Assembly: GCA_002591625.1 (NCBI GenBank)
Contig: PCDB01000038.1
Span: 6,581 to 13,044, forward strand
Length of the DNA stretch: 6,464 nt
Reading direction: 5' to 3'
Source of the DNA: Porticoccaceae bacterium
Lineage (GTDB): Bacteria; Pseudomonadota; Gammaproteobacteria; Pseudomonadales; Porticoccaceae
Of this stretch, positions 1 through 5,880 are shown piece by piece. Under the pieces are notes generated by a model. The model ran no database searches. It was not told the origin of the DNA and was given only the letters and a program-made list of their open reading frames with translations. The position numbers were made by a program, and so were the translations under genes. Within the stretch, counting starts at the first letter, position 1, and each line of letters starts with the position of its first letter.

Positions 1-22
1 GCTAGCGCTCAGGAGTAGGCTC

Positions 23-484
23 ATGACAAATCCACAAAAAGACAATCTGGATATTCGCCATCTCAATGCGTTGTACGGTGATGCCGTTATGCGGAGGGAC
101 AGCAAACTCTGGGGGTCGCTTTGGCAGCCTGATGGCGTGTGGCATTTTTTGGGCGAGTCAATCGTGGGGCAAACCAATATATTGGCTCGCTGGGAGGCGG
201 CCATGGCAGGATTTCCAGTCGTATTTCATACCCACCATAGTGGTCTAATCGAAATCAAGGATGATGAAGCGAATTGCCGTTGGTATATTTACGAAGATAT
301 TCTTGATTCAAACGGAAATGCTTTGCGTATCGTTGGTATTTATAATGACAGATGTGTTCGCACACCATCCGGGTGGCGCTACTCATCAAGACGTTTTGAC
401 CCACTCTACCATGGCCCAGGGGTCATTAGAACCGAGCATGTCATGCCATACCCGGCAGACATCAATTCACCTCATGACGCATAA
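23..484 (+). CDS. SnoaL-like / NTF2-fold protein, possible dehydratase or isomerase
   Basis: A 153-residue single-domain protein of the SnoaL_4 type in the NTF2-like superfamily, with no signal peptide or membrane segment, so probably cytoplasmic. Visible family landmarks are Tyr18, the RRDSKLW stretch with Asp26 and Trp30, Asp37-Gly38 in the PDGVW turn, Gly49, the histidine cluster His69/His71/His72, and CRWYIYED at 85-92 on a central strand. From memory, the order and spacing of Asp-x3-Trp, the histidine cluster and the RWY strand resemble BaiE, the bile-acid 7alpha-dehydratase, whose catalytic pair is an Asp and a His; Asp26 and His72 are the candidate equivalents here. Members of this fold include dehydratases, ketosteroid isomerases and polyketide cyclases, so fold is confident but reaction is not. 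The ATG at 23 is chosen because AGGAG at 11-15 lies 7 bases upstream. It is followed after 39 bp by an acyl-CoA synthetase, suggesting one operon and a CoA-linked degradation role. Confidence 0.85.
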   Translation: MTNPQKDNLDIRHLNALYGDAVMRRDSKLWGSLWQPDGVWHFLGESIVGQTNILARWEAAMAGFPVVFHTHHSGLIEIKDDEANCRWYIYEDILDSNGNALRIVGIYNDRCVRTPSGWRYSSRRFDPLYHGPGVIRTEHVMPYPADINSPHDA

Positions 485-523
485 TCAATTAATTTTTACC
501 GCGCCGCTGTTTAGGGATTTTTA

Positions 524-2113
524 ATGCTAAGGGAAATCGTCTCGGATGCATTCCGGAACCAGACAATCGCGGAAGTAGCCCTTGAAAAGGCAAATAAAAG
601 GCCCGAACAGGAAATCATTTTTCATGAGAATGAACCCGCTATTGAGATCGCCAGTATAGTCGAGGAAGCAGGCTGTCTAGCAAATTCACTCCGTAGGTTG
701 GGTATGATCGCCGGTGATGTCATTAGCTTTCAACTGCCAAGCTGGCGAGAGGCTGTAGCCATTGATCTGGCCGCATCCATACTAGGTTTAGTGGTTAACC
801 CTATCATTCCGATATATAGAGAAAAAGAACTGAAATTTATCTTGAATGATGCCAATACGAAGCTGTTATTTATTCCCGAGAAGTTTAGATCTACAAACTA
901 CCTTGAAATGATAGGCTCAATTCGATCCAGTCTTCCCAAGCTGGAGCATGTCATTGTGGTAAGAGGCGTAGGAAACTTGCAACAGCTTAACTATGGAAAA
1001 TTAATTGAGACTTCCGAAAGCAACTTTAATTTCAAAAAAGTTGGAGCCGATGGGTTAAAAGTGCTGATGTATACATCTGGAACAACCGGCACACCAAAAG
1101 CAGTGATGCACAGCCAGAATACGTTATGTCGAGCGATCGATAACACCGTTAACGCCTGGAATTTAAATAATGGAGATATGATGTTTATGCCGTCACCGGT
1201 AACTCATATCACTGGGTTCGCAAATGGAATGGAACTTCCTTTCTACACCGACATCTCGTCGCTCCTAATGACCCAATGGGATGTTAATCGTGCAGCAAAA
1301 CTGATAAATGAATATCAAGCAACCCTATGCATCAGCGCCACACCATTCCTTCAGGAGCTTGTAGATTATGCTGAACGGAGTGGTGATGGGCTGCCAAGCC
1401 TCAGATTATTTGGCTGCGGCGGAGCTGCAGTGCCTCCTGAGCTCATAAGGCGAGTCCATAATATAATGGATCGCTGCTGCGCTTTCCGAGTTTATGGCAG
1501 CACTGAGGCTCCCCTTGTTAGTACCGGCTTTATAAATCCTGAAGAAATAGAATTGGCCGCCACCACCGATGGCAAAGTAACTAATTGGGACGTCATGGTC
1601 ATCAATGACAAAGGTAAGAAAATGAGTGTTGGTGTTGACGGCGAGCTTTTAGTCAAGGGGCCTGCAATGATGCTGGGATACAAAGATCCGCAACAGACAG
1701 ACCACGCAATGACTGATGGGTATTTTCACACCGGCGACATCGGTTATGTGACCACCGATAAAGCTGTTGTGATTACTGATCGAAAAAAGGATCTAATTAT
1801 CCGTGGGGGCGAAAACATATCAGCCAAAGAGATTGAGGATGTACTGCATGCCCACCCTGATATACGAGAGGCTGCAGTAGTGTCCATGCCGCACGAGCGT
1901 CTTGGCGAGGGAGTATGTGCTTTTCTAACCGGACAATCCAGTGAATTCGGGGCATTGAAACTTACCGTCGCCAATTTGCGTCCCTTTCTCTCGCAAGCCG
2001 GTTTGGCGCGCCAAAAATGGCCGGAAAAAGTTGTCGTTCTGGACGATTTTGAGCGAACAGCCTCAGGAAAGATTCGTAAAGATCTGCTAAGGCAAGGACT
2101 CCGAGAGGACTAA
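524..2113 (+). CDS. Class I acyl-CoA synthetase (AMP-forming), FadK / cyclohexanecarboxylate-CoA ligase-like
   Basis: A full-length 529-residue ANL-superfamily ligase that would activate a carboxylic acid with ATP to an acyl-adenylate and then to the CoA thioester, in the cytoplasm. All core motifs are intact: the phosphate loop YTSGTTGTPK at 183-192, the FGCGGAAVP stretch at 296-304, the adenine/Mg motif YGSTEAP at 324-330, the HTGD ribose-binding aspartate at 402-405, the hinge motif TDRKKD at 418-423 followed by RGGENIS at 427-433, and the C-terminal SGKIRK at 514-519 with catalytic Lys516. The region around 88-125 (FQLPSW, NPIIPIYREKEL) is typical of the group holding E. coli FadK and cyclohexanecarboxylate-CoA ligases, rather than long-chain FadD. 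The exact substrate is not readable; the neighbours suggest an alicyclic, terpenoid or steroid acid. The ATG at 524 has TAGGGAT upstream with the AGGG core at 513-516. The next gene starts 30 bp beyond its stop. Confidence 0.93.
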   Translation: MLREIVSDAFRNQTIAEVALEKANKRPEQEIIFHENEPAIEIASIVEEAGCLANSLRRLGMIAGDVISFQLPSWREAVAIDLAASILGLVVNPIIPIYREKELKFILNDANTKLLFIPEKFRSTNYLEMIGSIRSSLPKLEHVIVVRGVGNLQQLNYGKLIETSESNFNFKKVGADGLKVLMYTSGTTGTPKAVMHSQNTLCRAIDNTVNAWNLNNGDMMFMPSPVTHITGFANGMELPFYTDISSLLMTQWDVNRAAKLINEYQATLCISATPFLQELVDYAERSGDGLPSLRLFGCGGAAVPPELIRRVHNIMDRCCAFRVYGSTEAPLVSTGFINPEEIELAATTDGKVTNWDVMVINDKGKKMSVGVDGELLVKGPAMMLGYKDPQQTDHAMTDGYFHTGDIGYVTTDKAVVITDRKKDLIIRGGENISAKEIEDVLHAHPDIREAAVVSMPHERLGEGVCAFLTGQSSEFGALKLTVANLRPFLSQAGLARQKWPEKVVVLDDFERTASGKIRKDLLRQGLRED

Positions 2114-2117
2114 AATT

Positions 2118-2147
2118 ATGCATTCATACTCGAAACCCAACTCGTGA
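2118..2147 (+). promoter_or_regulatory. Possible nine-codon leader ORF coupled to the reductase start
   Basis: An ATG at 2118 opens a nine-codon frame (MHSYSKPNS) that stops with TGA at 2145-2147, overlapping the GTG start of the reductase in a GTGA arrangement. The ATG has a good ribosome-binding site, GAGAGGA at 2103-2109, with 8 bases of spacing, whereas the GTG itself has no purine-rich site directly upstream. Ribosomes finishing this mini-ORF could re-initiate at the GTG, so it may act as a translational coupling element. This is inference from the overlap and the placement of the site. A chance ATG or a sequencing error that breaks a longer N-terminus would look the same. Confidence 0.35.
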
Positions 2148-3154
2148 ACAGACAATTTCTTCTAGCTGCAAGACCACACGGTATGGTCAAGCGATCAGAT
2201 TTCAAGCTTGTCAAGAGGCCTACTAGCGCTATTGAAGATGATTCCTGCCTCGTTAAAATTCAGTACATGGGCATTGAGCCTGCGATGCGCGGATGGATGG
2301 AAAATCGGGCGGACTACATCGCCCCTTTGGAACTGGGCGACGTAATGCGCGGCTTTGGGGCTGGAGAGGTCATTGAATCTAAAAGTACCAATTTCCCTGT
2401 TGGAACTCGCGTCACTGGGAGTTTTGGATGGCAAGAGTATTTTCTCCACAGATCAGACGATGCACCCCTCCAAATAATACCTGACGGGGTATCACTTGAT
2501 GAAGCAATTGGGGTTTTTGGATTAACGGGTATGACTGCTTGGTTCGGCGTAAATGAAATAGGCAAGCCGAAATCCGGAGATGTTTTCGTCGTGTCAAGCG
2601 CAGCCGGAGCCACAGGCTCAATTGCAGGACAATTGGCGAAAGCGATAGGTTGCTGGGTGGTGGGCATATCGAGCACTGATGAAAAATGCCAATGGCTCAC
2701 AGACTCGATCGGTTTCAACGCAGCGATTAATTACACCCATGAGGATTGGCCTCAACGCCTAAAAAAAGCATGCTCAGGAGGAATAGATGTATATTTTGAC
2801 AACGCGGGAGGAGATGTTCTTGACGTCGCTTTAGACCAAATTAGTGATGGTGCCCGAATCGTATTATGTGGCGGAATATCTCGCTACAACTCGACAGCGG
2901 CCCAAACGGGACCAGGGAATTACTTTAATCTAATATTCCGACGCGCGAAAATGGAGGGATTCATCGTTCTCGACTATGCATCAAAATTTAATTCGGCCAT
3001 CACTTCCATGAAACCCCTCATTGCTTCTGGACAACTCAAGCACAAAGCCACTATTACTGATGGATTTGAAGCCCTGCCTGACGCTCTAATATCTATATTC
3101 GAAGGCACCAATATTGGGAAACAGATCGTTTGTATAAGCCCACCATCAGCTTAA
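2144..3154 (+). CDS. NADP-dependent MDR-family enone/alkenal reductase (CurA / PTGR type)
   Basis: A full-length 336-residue zinc-independent medium-chain reductase. This family (COG2130: bacterial curcumin reductase CurA, mammalian prostaglandin/leukotriene reductases PTGR1 and 2) reduces the carbon-carbon double bond of alpha,beta-unsaturated ketones and aldehydes with NADPH. Visible signatures are the N-terminal NRQFLLAARP, the GIEPAMRGWM stretch at 43-52 with a nearby Tyr58, LGDVMRG at 64-70, FGLTGMTAWFG at 125-135, the Rossmann loop AAGATGS at 153-159, a DEKC at 179-182 whose Lys181 is in the position that contacts the NADP 2'-phosphate in relatives, INYTHEDW at 195-202 and FDNAGGD at 218-224. 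No zinc-ligand cysteine set is present. The start is GTG: the frame is open back to the preceding stop at 2111-2113 with no ATG, and NRQ is the usual beginning of the family. Its place after a CoA ligase suggests it removes a double bond made during ring or side-chain breakdown. Confidence 0.9.
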   Translation: MNRQFLLAARPHGMVKRSDFKLVKRPTSAIEDDSCLVKIQYMGIEPAMRGWMENRADYIAPLELGDVMRGFGAGEVIESKSTNFPVGTRVTGSFGWQEYFLHRSDDAPLQIIPDGVSLDEAIGVFGLTGMTAWFGVNEIGKPKSGDVFVVSSAAGATGSIAGQLAKAIGCWVVGISSTDEKCQWLTDSIGFNAAINYTHEDWPQRLKKACSGGIDVYFDNAGGDVLDVALDQISDGARIVLCGGISRYNSTAAQTGPGNYFNLIFRRAKMEGFIVLDYASKFNSAITSMKPLIASGQLKHKATITDGFEALPDALISIFEGTNIGKQIVCISPPSA

Positions 3155-3323
3155 AATGAATGATCTTTCGTTCCTATTAATATCGAGAGAATTGTCATTA
3201 CTGAGACCTGATATCCAAACTGTTGCTTAAATGAATTTTGCAGATACAATTGTGCCCGGTCTTGTCTTACATGCTGTAATTCAAACCTCGGACAATGAAA
3301 ATAAATTATGGTAAAACTTCTTT
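3155..3323 (+). other. Intergenic region upstream of the acyl-CoA dehydrogenase pair
   Basis: This 169-bp AT-rich stretch is the largest gap between the reductase and the dehydrogenases, so it may carry a promoter or operator. What can be seen is a perfect 8-bp palindrome ACAATTGT at 3246-3253 and a weak sigma70-like pair, TTCAAA at 3280-3285 and TAAATT at 3302-3307 with 16 bases between them, each matching four of six consensus bases. Neither is convincing. I see no strong hairpin with a T-run after the reductase stop, so read-through from the upstream genes is possible. Confidence 0.3.
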
Positions 3324-4520
3324 GTGAGACTCTTTATGAATGAAGAAGAAATTGCGTTCCGAAATGAAGTCCGGCAATTCATTAAAGAAAATTTGACGGC
3401 TAAGTTAAGACGCGCAGGAGCAAATATGACTAGCGTATTTGCTGACTATGATTGCGCGCTAGAGTGGCACAAAATCCTCCACCGCAAAGGCTGGTCAGCA
3501 CCTGAATGGCCAGAAGAGTATGGCGGAACCGGATGGTCACCTAACAAACATTACATTTTTCAGCGTGAGCTAAAACTGGCAAATGCACCAGCGCTTATGG
3601 CACTTGGCATTCAGATGCTTGGCCCAATTCTCATGCATTATGGAACTGAACAACAAAAATCTGACTATCTACCACGCATACTTTCGGGTGAGGACATATG
3701 GTGCCAAGGATATTCTGAACCCGGCGCTGGCTCCGATCTCGCCTCTTTGTCAACTCGAGCTGAAAGAGACGGGGACGATTACGTCGTGAACGGCTCCAAG
3801 ATTTGGACGAGTTTCGCACATCGTGCAAATAAAATATTTTGTCTTGTTCGCACAGCAACTGAAGGTAGGCCTCAAGCTGGTATAAGTTTTCTGCTAGCCG
3901 ATATGAATTTAAATGGAATTACCGTTAGCGAGATAACTGGTCTAGATGGAACCGTCGAGCAGTGCCAAGTGTTTTTCAACGATGTCCGCATACCATCTGC
4001 CAATCTTGTGGGAGAAGAGAATGGAGGCTGGGGTGTAGCCAAATATCTTCTCGAGTTTGAGCGGGGTGGGCATAACTATTCAAATGACCATCAGAAGCTT
4101 TTGGCAAAAGTGCGAGATATTTCTGGCGAGCAGTTTTCTAGTACTGGCCTACTTTACAAAGATGATCCTTTCTTCGTTTCGAAACTTGCAGAATTAGAGA
4201 TTGACGCTCTTGCCCTTGAAATCACAGAGCAACGCATAAAATCAAGTGTTAACCCAGGCGCTCTGACCAGCGTTGCAAAGTTGGTGGGCACTGAGTTAGG
4301 ACAAAAAATTACAGAACTATCCGTTGATGCTCTCGGCGCATACATCGCGCCACTCCAATCCGAAGCACTAGAAATTGACTATGCGGGTACTGTAATAGGC
4401 CCCAGCAATGCAGTAACTACCTCTGCAGAATATATAAACATGCGTGCCTCAACAATTTATGGCGGTAGTGCCGAAATTCAGAGAAATATCATCGCTCGAG
4501 CAGTCCTAGGTTTGAGATAA
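3324..4520 (+). CDS. Acyl-CoA dehydrogenase, large subunit of a heteromeric pair (PimC/FadE-like)
   Basis: A 398-residue FAD-dependent ACAD subunit, predicted to form the alpha,beta double bond of an acyl-CoA in the cytoplasm and pass electrons to ETF. It has the N-terminal EEEIAFRNEVRQF helix, the EWPEEYGG turn, the FAD/substrate loop YSEPGAGSD at 130-138, NGSKIWTS at 156-163 and the C-terminal YGGSAEIQRN at 379-388. The MCAD-type catalytic Glu position in that last motif is Gly380, but Glu246 in LEFERGG sits where isovaleryl-CoA dehydrogenase has its helix-G base, so it is the likely catalytic base. It lacks the R-x-x-F-G...FQ motif, and the usual Q-x-x-GG-x-G is replaced by DALGAYI; both normally reach FAD in the partner subunit. 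The gene ends 2 bp before a second ACAD that has these motifs. GTG at 3324 gives the family-typical N-terminus; ATG at 3336 is the alternative, and neither has a strong ribosome-binding site. Confidence 0.92.
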   Translation: MRLFMNEEEIAFRNEVRQFIKENLTAKLRRAGANMTSVFADYDCALEWHKILHRKGWSAPEWPEEYGGTGWSPNKHYIFQRELKLANAPALMALGIQMLGPILMHYGTEQQKSDYLPRILSGEDIWCQGYSEPGAGSDLASLSTRAERDGDDYVVNGSKIWTSFAHRANKIFCLVRTATEGRPQAGISFLLADMNLNGITVSEITGLDGTVEQCQVFFNDVRIPSANLVGEENGGWGVAKYLLEFERGGHNYSNDHQKLLAKVRDISGEQFSSTGLLYKDDPFFVSKLAELEIDALALEITEQRIKSSVNPGALTSVAKLVGTELGQKITELSVDALGAYIAPLQSEALEIDYAGTVIGPSNAVTTSAEYINMRASTIYGGSAEIQRNIIARAVLGLR

Positions 4521-4522
4521 TT

Positions 4523-5671
4523 ATGTCCCTTGATTCCAACCAACAACTCACGGATGAGCAGCAAATGCTGTCAGATCTGGTATCAAAGTACCTATCTGAA
4601 ACATATGACTTTGACTCGCGGAGGAAGGTAGCGAACGGGCCAATTTCTGTCGCACCTCCTCACTGGAAAAAATTTGCTGAAATGGGATGGCTTGCCATGC
4701 CTTTTGATGAGTCAGATGGAGGATTAAACGGCGGCCCGAAGGAGATTTCAATACTTTTTGATGCTTTCGGAAAACACTTGGTACTGGAACCGTATCTAGA
4801 GACTATTTTGCTAGGTGGTGGTGCCCTGGCCCTTGGTTCAGAGGGCATCAGGCAGCAATATCTGCCGGGAATTATTGCTGGAGATCTTCATTGCGCTTTT
4901 GCTCATCATGAACCAAATCATACAGCCGAGCGCTATTATGTGAACACCACAGCGCTGCAGTCGAAAGATACTTGGCAACTCAATGGGGTAAAAAGTATTG
5001 TCTCAAATGCACCGCATTCCGATTTATTGGTATTAACCGCCAGAATCAAAGGACGGAAACATGATAGCGATGGGATTGGTCTGTTTGTCGTTGATAAAAA
5101 TGCTCTTGGCGTTCACTGTGATGACTACCTGACTATAGACGGCCGCCGAGCCAGCGAGATAACACTCAATGAAGTGGAAGTGGGAAGAGGTGCTCTGCTG
5201 TCAGTTGACGCTGATCAGCTTGATGCCCTCCTCGATCGCGCCTGTTTTGCTGTCTGCGCAGAAGCTGTTGGTGCGATGAGCGCATTAATATCAATGACGA
5301 TAGACTACTGCCAACAACGAAAACAATTTGGGCAGTCCATCGGAAGTTTTCAGGCACTCCAGCACCGCATGGTCGATATGTACATAGCCTCCGAATTGTC
5401 GCATTCCCTTCTAATCGCAACCACGAACGCTATTGCTAACGCATCAGATGATCGCCATAAACTATTGGCTGCTTTAAAATTTCGGGTCGATAGATCTGCG
5501 CGCGAAATATCCTACGGGGCTATTCAGATGCACGGCGGCATAGCAATGACCGATGAATTTAAAGTAGGCCATTACTTCAAACGACTAACGGTCATAGCTA
5601 AGCAATTTGGAAATGCTGACTTCCAATTGGAACGATACCGTCACTATAATGCCCATAATAGTCATTCTTAA
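4523..5671 (+). CDS. Acyl-CoA dehydrogenase, small subunit of a heteromeric pair (PimD/FadE-like)
   Basis: A 382-residue ACAD-fold protein, translationally close-coupled to the large subunit (ATG 2 bp after its stop; GAGA at 4514-4517 as a modest ribosome-binding site inside the upstream gene's end). It keeps the ACAD helical and beta domains, NGVKSIVSNA in the beta domain, the FAD-contacting RKQFGQSIGSFQALQ at 266-280 and the IQMHGGIAMTDE motif at 334-345. It has lost the usual substrate/FAD loop: EPxAGSD is replaced by HHEPNHTAER at 128-137. At the helix-G base position it has Asp238 in LLDRA rather than Glu. This combination is typical of the non-catalytic or half-site partner in two-gene ACADs such as PimC/PimD and the mycobacterial cholesterol side-chain ChsE pairs. 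The inferred role is to complete the FAD site of the large subunit in an alpha2beta2 enzyme. An independently active homotetramer is less likely. Confidence 0.9.
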   Translation: MSLDSNQQLTDEQQMLSDLVSKYLSETYDFDSRRKVANGPISVAPPHWKKFAEMGWLAMPFDESDGGLNGGPKEISILFDAFGKHLVLEPYLETILLGGGALALGSEGIRQQYLPGIIAGDLHCAFAHHEPNHTAERYYVNTTALQSKDTWQLNGVKSIVSNAPHSDLLVLTARIKGRKHDSDGIGLFVVDKNALGVHCDDYLTIDGRRASEITLNEVEVGRGALLSVDADQLDALLDRACFAVCAEAVGAMSALISMTIDYCQQRKQFGQSIGSFQALQHRMVDMYIASELSHSLLIATTNAIANASDDRHKLLAALKFRVDRSAREISYGAIQMHGGIAMTDEFKVGHYFKRLTVIAKQFGNADFQLERYRHYNAHNSHS

Positions 5672-5686
5672 TTAACCGCTTGAAAA

Positions 5687-5701
5687 TGCCTCACAGAGGC
5701 A
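5687..5701. repeat. Small perfect hairpin after the dehydrogenase operon
   Basis: TGCCTC, a three-base ACA loop and GAGGCA form a perfect six-base-pair stem starting 15 bases after the stop codon of the second dehydrogenase. On the + strand it is not followed by a T-run, so it is not a canonical intrinsic terminator for that gene. It could protect the 3' end of the transcript or be part of a weak or factor-dependent terminator. Read on the minus strand it is followed by TTTT, but no minus-strand gene is visible to use it. Confidence 0.35.
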
Positions 5702-5779
5702 ATAAAGGAGTTCGAATTTCAAACTAAAGCCGAACGACAGTTGCGCAGCTTTCGTGTATCACTCGGTGTTATTGATCAA

Positions 5780-5799
5780 CGTTTTTGGAATCGAAAACG
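5780..5799. repeat. Inverted repeat CGTTTT-N8-AAAACG, possible operator
   Basis: CGTTTT at 5780-5785 and AAAACG at 5794-5799 form an interrupted six-base palindrome spanning 20 bp, about 80 bases upstream of the SDR start. The size and spacing are compatible with a dimeric regulator such as a TetR- or LacI-type protein, but no regulator gene is in the window and AT-rich repeats of this length arise by chance. Confidence 0.2.
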
Positions 5800-5880
5800 G
5801 CAAATGAAGCATCAGACTTAGGAAGGTTATTGGTAAAAAGTCTCGCTCAAACTGATACCATCACAAAAAAGGAAACTATC

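Larger units (their letters stand above)
5672..5880 (+). other. Intergenic region before the SDR gene
   Basis: A 209-bp gap separating the dehydrogenase pair from the SDR, long enough for its own promoter. It contains a small hairpin at 5687-5701, an inverted repeat at 5780-5799 and, closer to the gene, TGGTA at 5831-5835 mirrored by TACCA at 5856-5860. I cannot point to a well-spaced sigma70 promoter. One + frame is open from 5684 to a TAG at 5818-5820 without an ATG or GTG and shows no recognisable protein. Confidence 0.4.

Noticed and set aside
1..18. Possible tail of an upstream gene: five sense codons and a TAG at 16-18 overlapping the ribosome-binding site.
   Set aside because: Too short to tell coding from chance; another frame also has a TAG at 3-5, so the true upstream stop cannot be chosen.
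1492..1974. Minus-strand open frames of 63 and 76 codons inside the acyl-CoA synthetase.
   Set aside because: They lie antisense to well-conserved motifs of the ligase and show no domain of their own; they are shadows of the real gene.
2195..2718. Minus-strand open frames of up to 134 codons inside the MDR reductase.
   Set aside because: The + strand frame has complete family motifs throughout, and the antisense products are proline/serine-rich with no recognisable domain.
3192..3215. TTGTCA at 3192-3197 with GATATC at 3210-3215 as a promoter for the dehydrogenase genes.
   Set aside because: The spacing of 12 bases is too short for a sigma70 promoter, and no acceptable -10 box lies at 16-18 bases.
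5684..5820. Open + frame in the gap before the SDR that might be a small protein or a gene remnant.
   Set aside because: It has no ATG or GTG start, only a TTG at 5741 without a ribosome-binding site, and its translation resembles no family I recognise.
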